Shown here: piece by piece, positions 1 through 5,207 of the stretch
Layout: every line of letters starts with the position of its first letter
Position numbering within the stretch: position 1 is the first letter of the stretch
NCBI GenBank assembly: GCA_047629975.1
Contig: JBLHUT010000200.1
Coordinates: 1-6,813 of the forward strand
Length of the DNA stretch: 6,813 nucleotides
Reading direction: 5' to 3'
Source: JBLHUT01 sp047629975
GTDB taxonomy: Bacteria; Pseudomonadota; Alphaproteobacteria; Rhodobacterales; Rhodobacteraceae
Made by a program: the position numbers and the translations under genes
The notes under the pieces: generated by a model
The model's database searches: none
Seen by the model: only the letters and a program-made list of their open reading frames with translations
What the model was told of the DNA's origin: nothing

Positions 1-333
1 TGTGCTTGAGGCGCGTTGCCCATTGTCGCCGTGCTCTGCGATCACTTCTTTGAGTGTATCCCCGATCAGCCGTGCCACCTGAAACATTGACGGCTGCTCT
101 AGGATCGAGGGATTACGCTCTTTTGCGGCCTTGGAACGTTCTTCAAGCAGGCTGACAACCGCTTGCGTCGTGGCAAGATTTCCAGCCGTCATAAGCGTCA
201 GGGACCGCTCGCCCGGACGATCCCAGCTGCACATCTTTTTGAAAACGGACACGTTATCAACACCGGCATTTGTGCGGGTGTCGGACATGAAAACAAGGCC
301 ACGGTTCAGCTTTAGCCCAACGCAATACGTCAT
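1..333 (-). CDS. Anbu proteasome-like peptidase, N-terminal part (cut by left window edge)
   Basis: This is the first 111 codons of a proteasome-type Ntn-hydrolase of the Anbu family (ancestral beta subunit, COG3484 type). The frame is still open at base 1, so roughly the C-terminal half is missing. The product begins MTYCVGLKLNRGLVFMSDTR. Removing Met1 would expose Thr2 as the N-terminal nucleophile. Asp18 (mature Asp17) in the MSDTR motif and Lys33 in FKKM match the Asp and Lys that assist catalysis in proteasome beta subunits. The TAGNLATTQ segment (residues 49-57) matches the glycine-containing substrate-binding strand. The start is fixed by the need to expose Thr2, and GGGAC lies 7 bases upstream. 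It is the last visible gene of the ATP-grasp/alpha-E/transglutaminase operon, 32 bp after the transglutaminase stop. Anbu proteins form cytosolic self-compartmentalised assemblies; physiological substrates are unsettled. HslV is less likely, because no TTI-type start or neighbouring hslU is seen. Confidence 0.93.
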   Translation of the reverse strand, partial: MTYCVGLKLNRGLVFMSDTRTNAGVDNVSVFKKMCSWDRPGERSLTLMTAGNLATTQAVVSLLEERSKAAKERNPSILEQPSMFQVARLIGDTLKEVIAEHGDNGQRASST

Positions 334-365
334 TTTCTATGTCCCGAGTAACGTGAGATCCTGCT

Positions 366-1172
366 TTATTGCTGCTGTACCTGAATGTCAACGTGCAGAG
401 ATTCGCGTGCCTGTGAGCCGAAGCGAACGCCGTGTACTGGCGCGGCTTCGGAATAATCCAGACCCGTAGACACCCGGACATACCTGTCATCGGGGCACAT
501 GGCGTTCGAGACATCGAATCCGACCCACCCCAACCCGTCAACATGAGCCTCGGCCCAGGCATGGCTGGCATTTTGCTGTATCTGGGTGTCCATCATCAAA
601 TAGCCCGACACATATCGCGCCGGATATCCCAAAAGGCGTGCGGCAGATATGAAGATATGAGCATGATCCTGACACACGCCGCTGCCAATCCCCAGAGCAT
701 CTTCGGAGGCGGTGCCAGAGTTGGTTTCTCCGATTTTGTAGGGAATGGCCGCAAGGATGCGATCGGACAGATCGTGAAGCCGCTGGACGTCAGCCGTTTC
801 TCCGCCTTTCATGTCTTTGATCAAAGCACGCACCCGGGCGCCCGGGCGGGTCAACCCGGTGGAGCGCAGGAAGTACCACAGGGGCGTAAACCCTGCGTGC
901 TTGCCGACAACACCGGCCATATCTGCTGTCTCGATTTCACCTTGGGAGCTGATCACGATCTCGCTTGCGTCACCGCTATAGCTGATCAAGTGGACCCTGT
1001 TCATGTGGTGGTCGTCAAACTCAAGCTCTTTGGTGCCGCCCATAACACTTGTCTGCCACGTCAGGACGCTTTGTCCGATGCGGCTTTTCGGGGTCAGGCG
1101 AAGCTGTTGCAGGCTGTAGTTTACCGGCTCTTCGTAACGATAGGTCGTGGTGTGCTGGATAGAGAGTTTCAT
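366..1172 (-). CDS. Transglutaminase-like cysteine peptidase of the ATP-grasp/Anbu operon
   Basis: A 268-residue protein of the bacterial transglutaminase-like family (COG1305 type). Residues 1-85 or so match the bacterial transglutaminase N-terminal beta domain, beginning MKLSIQHTTTYRYEEPV. Residues about 130-223 form the papain-fold transglutaminase core. The catalytic triad is visible and intact: Cys167 in GVCQDHAH, His204 in ASHAWAE and Asp220 in GFDVSN. No signal peptide or membrane segment is seen, so it is predicted cytosolic. Many bacterial members are probably peptidases or amidases rather than crosslinking enzymes, and the pairing with a peptide ligase and Anbu favours a peptide-processing role; that is inference. 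Its ATG lies 6 bp after the alpha-E stop codon, with only a weak GGGA 10 bases upstream inside the end of that gene, so translational coupling is likely. The family assignment is firm, the substrate unknown. Confidence 0.95.
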   Translation of the reverse strand: MKLSIQHTTTYRYEEPVNYSLQQLRLTPKSRIGQSVLTWQTSVMGGTKELEFDDHHMNRVHLISYSGDASEIVISSQGEIETADMAGVVGKHAGFTPLWYFLRSTGLTRPGARVRALIKDMKGGETADVQRLHDLSDRILAAIPYKIGETNSGTASEDALGIGSGVCQDHAHIFISAARLLGYPARYVSGYLMMDTQIQQNASHAWAEAHVDGLGWVGFDVSNAMCPDDRYVRVSTGLDYSEAAPVHGVRFGSQARESLHVDIQVQQQ

Positions 1173-1178
1173 GACATT

Positions 1179-2120
1179 CTATTCCCAAAACCGGTAATCG
1201 CGTTCAATTTCCGCAGCAAGCGAGGCGCTTTGACCCAGAAAATCGAGAATGAACTCGTGCAGGCCGCTGTCGAATATCTGCTCGACATTGGTGGATGCCA
1301 GTCGCCCGACCATCGCCTCCACTTGCTCGTGACAGGAATGACGGATGCCATAATCCTTTTCGAGATAGCCAAGATTGGAATAGATCTTACCGGCGCAAAA
1401 AGCCAACGAACGTGGCATGCGCCCGTCGAGGATAAGAAAATCCGCAATACCCATCGGGCTGATGTCGCCCCCGTGCAACCACCGGTAAGAGCGTTGGCCT
1501 CCGACCGAGCGCAGGATATTTTCCCACTGCACGTTATCAAGCGCCGACCCGATCTGCCCCAGCGAGGGCAAAAGCACATAGTATTTCACATCCAGAATGC
1601 GCGCGGTATTATCCGCCCGTTCCAGAAACGTGCCAATGCGCGCAAAGTTATAAATGTCATTGCGCAGCATCGTGCCGTGCAACGCGCCGCGCACCAGCCC
1701 GGATTGCTGACGGATCAAGCCAAGCACATCAGGCAGATCACGCACGCGTACAGGTGCCTTGAGCGCGTCTTTTAGCTGCATCCAGCACTCGTTTGTCGCC
1801 TCCCAGACTTCTTTGCTCAGGGCGGTGCGCACCAGTCGGGCATTGTTGCGGGCGTTTTCGACGGCCTGCATCACATTCGACGGGTTGGCCTTGTCGCGCA
1901 GCATGAAATTGATGACGCTGGCCTGATCAAAGGTCGAATGCACCTTCAGGTAGTCTTCGCGCGCGCCGACTGCCTCGATGACACTGGCCCATTCGTCGTC
2001 CGACGCATCGGGCCGCGTCAGGGCGATCCGAAAGCCGGCCTCGATCAGACGTGCCGTGTTCTCACAGCGTTCAAGATAGCGGAACATCCAGTAAAGGCCG
2101 CCTGCGGTTTTGCCAAGCAT
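1179..2120 (-). CDS. Alpha-E domain protein (DUF403 type)
   Basis: A 313-residue, almost wholly helical protein of the alpha-E family (COG2307 type), a standard partner of circularly permuted ATP-grasp proteins. It begins MLGKTAGGLYWMFRYLERCE. An internal repeat is visible: LERCENTAR at residues 16-24 and LERADNTAR at 166-174, each followed by a hydrophobic helix. This suggests an ancient duplication, or two equivalent helices lining one site. Other conserved-looking blocks are WENILRSVGGQRSYRWL (199-215) and the RMPRSLAFC segment (234-242). No signal peptide or membrane helix is seen. The start is supported by a strong GGAGG 9 bases upstream, inside the last codons of the ATP-grasp gene, and only 4 bp separate the two genes. 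Biochemical function is unknown. The tight coupling suggests a stoichiometric partner or second enzyme acting with the ligase. Confidence 0.94.
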   Translation of the reverse strand: MLGKTAGGLYWMFRYLERCENTARLIEAGFRIALTRPDASDDEWASVIEAVGAREDYLKVHSTFDQASVINFMLRDKANPSNVMQAVENARNNARLVRTALSKEVWEATNECWMQLKDALKAPVRVRDLPDVLGLIRQQSGLVRGALHGTMLRNDIYNFARIGTFLERADNTARILDVKYYVLLPSLGQIGSALDNVQWENILRSVGGQRSYRWLHGGDISPMGIADFLILDGRMPRSLAFCAGKIYSNLGYLEKDYGIRHSCHEQVEAMVGRLASTNVEQIFDSGLHEFILDFLGQSASLAAEIERDYRFWE

Positions 2121-2124
2121 TGCC

Positions 2125-3552
2125 TTAATCCTCCAGAACCCAAGTGTCTTTTGTACCGCCGCCCTGACTTGAATTCACGACCAGCGACCCTTTTTTCAAC
2201 GCCACCCGGGTCAATCCGCCGGGCGTGATGTCGATCTTGTTCGGCGAGACCAGAACATAGGGGCGCAGATCCACGTGGCGCGGCGCAAGCCCGGCTTTTG
2301 TCAGGATCGGCACCGTGGACAAAGCCAGCGTTGGTTGGGCGATGTAATTGTTGGGCCGCGCAAGCAGTTTGGCCCGGAAGGCTGCCAGCTCGGCTTTGTT
2401 GGCGGCAGGACCGACCAGCATGCCGTACCCGCCCGAGCCGTGGACTTCTTTGACCACAAGCTCGTCAAGATGCTCAAGCACATAGGCAAGGCTGTCGGCC
2501 TCTGCACAGCGATAAGTCGGCACGTTCTTGAGGATCGCTTTCTCGCCGGTATAGAACTCTACGATATCAGGCATATAGCTATAGATTGCCTTGTCGTCGG
2601 CGATGCCGGTGCCCGGCGCATTGGCGATTGTGATGCCGCCCGAACGATACACGTCAAAGATACCCGGAACGCCCAGCATCGATTCGGGTTTGAAGTTCAA
2701 AGGGTCGAGGTAATCATCGTCGACCCGCCGGTAAAGCACGTCGATCGGGGTGTAACCGCGTGTGGTGCGCATGGCTATGCGGCCATCCATGACGCGCAGG
2801 TCGTGCCCTTCGACCAGTTCGGCGCCCATGTGATCGGCAAGGAACGAATGCTCGAAATAGGCCGAGTTGTGAATGCCCGGAGTCAAAACGGCAACGACAG
2901 GACGCCCCGATGTGGCTGGCGGGGCCGTCGCCGACAAAGACCGCATGAGGCGCGTCGGATAATCCTGAACGGGTTTGACGCGGACGCGGCTGAACAACTC
3001 GGGGAACATCTGAAGCATCGTTTCGCGATTCTCGAGCATGTAAGACACACCCGACGGCGTGCGGGCATTGTCCTCGAGCACAAAAAAGTCGTCTTCGCCT
3101 GTGCGCACCAGATCAACACCGACAATATGGGTGTACACGCCGCCCGGCGGCGTCACGCCGATCATTTGCGGCAAAAACGCCTCGTTTTGGGCAATAAGGT
3201 GGGCCGGAATGCGCCCCGCACGAATGATCTCCTGACGATGATAGATGTCGTAGAGAAACGCGTTGATCGCGCGCACGCGCTGTTCGATCCCGCGCGTCAG
3301 CTTTGTCCATTCCCGATTGGACAGGATACGCGGCACGATATCGAAGGGGATCAGCCGTTCGTCGGCCTCTTCTTGGCCATAAACGTTAAACGTTATGCCG
3401 GTCTTGCGGAAAAACCCTTCGGCTTCGGACGACTTGCGCCGTAACAACGCGATGTCTTCCTCCTGAAACCAGGCGTCATAGCCTTGATACGGGGGGCGTG
3501 GCCGGTCGTCGGGGCCGCGAAGTTCGTCAAAAAAGCGTGGTGCATCTGTCAT
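2125..3552 (-). CDS. Circularly permuted ATP-grasp family ligase
   Basis: A 475-residue protein of the circularly permuted ATP-grasp family (COG2308 type), predicted to make amide bonds between a carboxylate and an amine using ATP. Visible motifs are LEDNARTPSG (159-168), the glycine-rich VKEVHGSGGYGM loop (367-378) with Lys368 as likely ATP contact, the VDLRPYV strand (427-433) and the C-terminal SSQGGGTKDTWVL block (461-473). A candidate metal/ATP-binding acidic segment is VDDDYLDP (277-284). Length is normal for the family and no break is seen. It is the first gene of the four-gene operon. The start is unambiguous: going upstream in frame there is no ATG, GTG or TTG before a TAG. No convincing Shine-Dalgarno precedes the ATG (gttgctttc), so initiation may be weak. 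The family is sometimes annotated DUF404/DUF407 or 'hypothetical'. The product of the reaction is unknown. Confidence 0.95.
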   Translation of the reverse strand: MTDAPRFFDELRGPDDRPRPPYQGYDAWFQEEDIALLRRKSSEAEGFFRKTGITFNVYGQEEADERLIPFDIVPRILSNREWTKLTRGIEQRVRAINAFLYDIYHRQEIIRAGRIPAHLIAQNEAFLPQMIGVTPPGGVYTHIVGVDLVRTGEDDFFVLEDNARTPSGVSYMLENRETMLQMFPELFSRVRVKPVQDYPTRLMRSLSATAPPATSGRPVVAVLTPGIHNSAYFEHSFLADHMGAELVEGHDLRVMDGRIAMRTTRGYTPIDVLYRRVDDDYLDPLNFKPESMLGVPGIFDVYRSGGITIANAPGTGIADDKAIYSYMPDIVEFYTGEKAILKNVPTYRCAEADSLAYVLEHLDELVVKEVHGSGGYGMLVGPAANKAELAAFRAKLLARPNNYIAQPTLALSTVPILTKAGLAPRHVDLRPYVLVSPNKIDITPGGLTRVALKKGSLVVNSSQGGGTKDTWVLED

Positions 3553-3696
3553 GAAAGCAACATTAACATCGGATAGCGCCGCGGCAAGTGCATGGCTGAC
3601 AAACTGCGGCGTTAAGCTGCTAAAAAAAGATTTTTTCTACTCAAGCCGTTCGTTTGAACAAGGTCCGACGCTGCCAAATTTCGACTTTGCTGCAAT

Positions 3697-3708
3697 ATTT
3701 TGCAAAAT
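3697..3708. promoter_or_regulatory. Perfect 12-bp palindrome, candidate operator
   Basis: ATTTTGCAAAAT is its own reverse complement. A second small inverted repeat, TTGC-T-GCAA at 3687-3695, is centred 11.5 bp away, about one DNA turn, so both would face the same side of the helix. The pair lies about 145 bp upstream of the ATP-grasp start and 33 bp downstream of the dtd stop. TGC-rich paired sites recall those bound by PhaR or RamB/ScfR-type regulators, but this likeness is loose and no regulator can be named. Confidence 0.35.
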
Positions 3709-3716
3709 CAGTGTGT

Positions 3717-3737
3717 AAAAGGAGGAACCGGACGGTT
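3717..3737 (-). terminator. Weak candidate terminator after dtd
   Basis: Just after the dtd stop, the minus strand reads AACC-GTCC-GGTT (3737-3726), a 4-bp stem with a 4-base loop. It is followed by CCTCC and a run of only four T. Stem and T-run are both short, so termination would be inefficient; readthrough into the ATP-grasp operon cannot be excluded. Confidence 0.2.
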
Positions 3738-3741
3738 GTGA

Positions 3742-4179
3742 CTAAATATCAAGCCAGATTGTCACGGGGCCGTCATTGATCAAATGCACAGCCATGTCTG
3801 CTCCGAACTGTCCTGATTGGACAGGAATTCCCGCGGCTGCCAGATTTGTTTTGAAATATTCATACAGATGCGCGCCTTGATCCGGGGGGGCCGCATCGGA
3901 AAATCCCGGCCTGTTTCCCCGGCTCACATCTGCGGCGAGTGTGAATTGACTGACCACCAGAGCCGCACCGCCGATATCGCGCAAAGACCGGTTCATCTTG
4001 CCGTTCTCGTCTGAAAAGATACGCAGCTTGATCAGCTTGGAGACCAATTTGTCAGCCTGCGCTTCGCTATCGCCATGCATGGCGCACATCAGCACCAGAA
4101 AACCGCCTTCGATCTGGCCGATGATCTGTCCGTCGACCTTTACGCTGGCTTCGGTCACCCGTTGCACCAGTGCCCGCAT
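3742..4179 (-). CDS. dtd: D-aminoacyl-tRNA deacylase
   Basis: A 145-residue DTD, the usual length. The enzyme hydrolyses D-amino acids (and mischarged glycine) from tRNA, protecting translation in the cytosol; it acts as a homodimer. The product starts MRALVQRVTEASVKVDG. Both family signatures are present: SQFTLAADVSRGNRPGF at 77-93, carrying the SQFTL active-site strand, and NDGPVTIWLD at 135-144, carrying the Gly137-Pro138 pair that inserts into the partner's active site and enforces chiral selection. No key residue is missing. The start is supported by GGAGG 8 bases upstream. That ribosome site lies in the last codons of the sugar kinase gene, whose stop is only 3 bp from this ATG, so translation is probably coupled. 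DTD often travels with unrelated genes, so the kinase pairing says little about function. Confidence 0.97.
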   Translation of the reverse strand: MRALVQRVTEASVKVDGQIIGQIEGGFLVLMCAMHGDSEAQADKLVSKLIKLRIFSDENGKMNRSLRDIGGAALVVSQFTLAADVSRGNRPGFSDAAPPDQGAHLYEYFKTNLAAAGIPVQSGQFGADMAVHLINDGPVTIWLDI

Positions 4180-4182
4180 CGC

Positions 4183-5127
4183 TTAACCCTCCAACTCTTT
4201 GGCCCATGGCGGGTTTGCGCCGGCGCGCGACACGGTCACCGCCGCGGCCCGCACCCCCAGCGTCAAGGCCGCCTTGATCTGGTCCTTGTGGATCGCGCCC
4301 AGATCGGGTTTGCCCATAGCTTGATTTCCCAGACAGCCAGCCTGATCCAGACCGGCCAGAAACCCCGCGTTGAAGGTGTCGCCTGCGCCGACGGTATCAA
4401 CCACCTCGACACGGTTCGCCGCAACGCTGCATTTATGTTGGCCCCAATAGGCCGTGACGCCTTTAGCGCCTTCGGTCAAACAAAACAGCGACGGGCCCAT
4501 ATTCAGAACTTTTGCGGCCAAAGCATCCAGCGACCCCGGCCCCATCAGCCAATGCAGGTCCTCATCCGACAGCTTTACAATGTCGGACGCTGTGATCATC
4601 CGGTCCAGCCGCGCGCGATATGCGCCCTCGTCCCTGATAAATCCGGGGCGGATATTTGGATCGAGCATCACCAGCTTGCCCGCCTGTGATCCTGCTTTCA
4701 ACAAAGCCTCATAGGCCGCACCGCAGGGGTCGAAAACAAGCGAGATACCACCAAAGAACAGGGTATCTATTTGTGACAGATCCGTGGGCAAATCTGTCGT
4801 TTGCAACATCCGGCCGGCGGTATTCTCGTCGTAAAACGTGTACTTGGCCTGCCCGTTTACAAGCTCCACAAAGGCCAAAGTCGTGGGCCGGTCGCTAAAG
4901 GCTGCCAGATCTGTGGCAACGCCGCTCGCGTGCAATGCCCCAACAAGCTGTCGCCCGAACATGTCGTCCGACAAGCCCGAAAAAAAGCCGGTCGGCACGC
5001 CCAGACGCCCAAGCGCGATTGCGGTGTTGAAAACGGCCCCCCCCGCCGCAGGATGCAGCGCGTTTTCGCCGGTTGTGGCTGTTCTGGGCAACATATCGAT
5101 CAGGGCCTCACCGGCGCATAATATCAT
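4183..5127 (-). CDS. PfkB-family sugar kinase, fructokinase-like
   Basis: A 314-residue ribokinase/PfkB-family kinase that phosphorylates a sugar with ATP; fructose is the likeliest substrate. Visible features are MILCAGEALIDML at the N-terminal first strand, the first PfkB signature GGAVFNTAIALGRLG (29-43), DPNIR (156-160), VKLSDED (184-190) and the second signature DTVGAGDTFNAGF (244-256) with catalytic base Asp250. RAGANPPW near the C-terminus (301-308) resembles the ending of known fructokinases. Substrate choice rests on family likeness only; 2-keto-3-deoxygluconate or another ketose is possible. The ATG at 5127 is preferred over an in-frame TTG at 5163 because it is preceded by GGAG with a 7-base spacer and begins at the first beta strand; the longer form would also put the TATAAT box inside the gene. 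It is the first gene of a two-gene unit with dtd. No sugar transporter lies in the window. Confidence 0.93.
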   Translation of the reverse strand: MILCAGEALIDMLPRTATTGENALHPAAGGAVFNTAIALGRLGVPTGFFSGLSDDMFGRQLVGALHASGVATDLAAFSDRPTTLAFVELVNGQAKYTFYDENTAGRMLQTTDLPTDLSQIDTLFFGGISLVFDPCGAAYEALLKAGSQAGKLVMLDPNIRPGFIRDEGAYRARLDRMITASDIVKLSDEDLHWLMGPGSLDALAAKVLNMGPSLFCLTEGAKGVTAYWGQHKCSVAANRVEVVDTVGAGDTFNAGFLAGLDQAGCLGNQAMGKPDLGAIHKDQIKAALTLGVRAAAVTVSRAGANPPWAKELEG

Positions 5128-5134
5128 AGGGCTT

Positions 5135-5138
5135 CTCC
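5135..5138 (-). promoter_or_regulatory. Ribosome binding site deciding the kinase start
   Basis: GGAG (within ACGGAGAA) lies 7 bases before the ATG at 5127. The alternative TTG at 5163 would overlap the candidate promoter, so the ATG start is chosen. Confidence 0.65.
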
Positions 5139-5151
5139 GTCTCTGGTGGCC

Positions 5152-5182
5152 ATTATAGATCAATATGTGAGCGCTATCACAA
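5152..5182 (-). promoter_or_regulatory. Candidate sigma-70 promoter for the kinase-dtd unit
   Basis: The minus strand carries a perfect TATAAT at 5157-5152. TTGTGA at 5182-5177 is the best -35, but its spacer is 19 bp, longer than the usual 17; at 17 bp the hexamer is the poor GTGATA. Transcription would begin near 5145 and leave a leader of about 18 bases containing the GGAG ribosome site. The gap to the upstream gene's stop (5208) is short but enough for a separate promoter. Confidence 0.5.
5166..5181. promoter_or_regulatory. Candidate LacI-family (or CRP-like) operator
   Basis: On the minus strand, TGTGATAGCGCTCACA is a perfect TGTGA-N6-TCACA inverted repeat, the core form of a CRP/FNR-family site. 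The 14 bases TGATAGCGCTCACA within it (5179-5166) also fit the CG-centred pattern TG-N2-A-N-CG-N-T-N2-CA seen in many LacI-family operators. The site overlaps the candidate -35 and spacer, a place where a bound protein would block RNA polymerase. Given the sugar kinase downstream, a LacI-type sugar repressor is the likelier reading. No regulator gene is present in the window. Confidence 0.5.
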
Positions 5183-5207
5183 GGGCTTTCGAATTTGGCA
5201 AGACCGC

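Larger units (their letters stand above)
3553..3741. other. AT-rich intergenic region upstream of the ATP-grasp operon
   Basis: This 189-bp gap separates the dtd stop from the ATP-grasp start and must hold the operon's promoter unless it is read through from dtd. No hexamer pair with good spacing and good matches was found on the minus strand. TTGAGT (at about 3643-3638) lacks a good -10. Notable content: a perfect 12-bp palindrome at 3697-3708, the odd-centred TTGCTGCAA just beside it (3687-3695), a GTTC-N4-GAAC repeat (3648-3659) and an A7-GA-T6 tract (3622-3636) that could bend DNA. The 60 bases nearest the start codon show no other clear signal. I see no gene in the gap. Confidence 0.6.

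Noticed and set aside
432..1775. A 447-codon open frame on the + strand across the transglutaminase and alpha-E genes
   Set aside because: It is antisense to two genes with clear families and motifs, and its translation shows no recognisable domain. Long antisense frames are common in GC-rich coding DNA.
2275..3444. A 389-codon open frame on the + strand inside the ATP-grasp gene
   Set aside because: It is fully antisense to a well-supported gene and has no recognisable motif; Arg/His-rich composition is typical of a shadow frame.
3611..3628. TTAA-containing stretch as a CtrA binding site
   Set aside because: The second TTAA half-site at 7-base spacing is missing.
3648..3659. GTTC-N4-GAAC as a possible LexA (SOS) box
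   Set aside because: The alphaproteobacterial LexA site is a direct repeat GTTC-N7-GTTC, which is not present on either strand here.
3721..3779. GGAGG followed by GTG on the + strand, opening a 13-codon frame
   Set aside because: The frame is tiny, lies antisense to the end of dtd, the spacing is 12 bases, and nothing else supports it.
5125..5163. Longer sugar kinase starting at TTG 5163
   Set aside because: The added 12 residues are not part of the fold, the TTG has no good ribosome site, and the region contains the TATAAT box; the ATG at 5127 has GGAG at good spacing.
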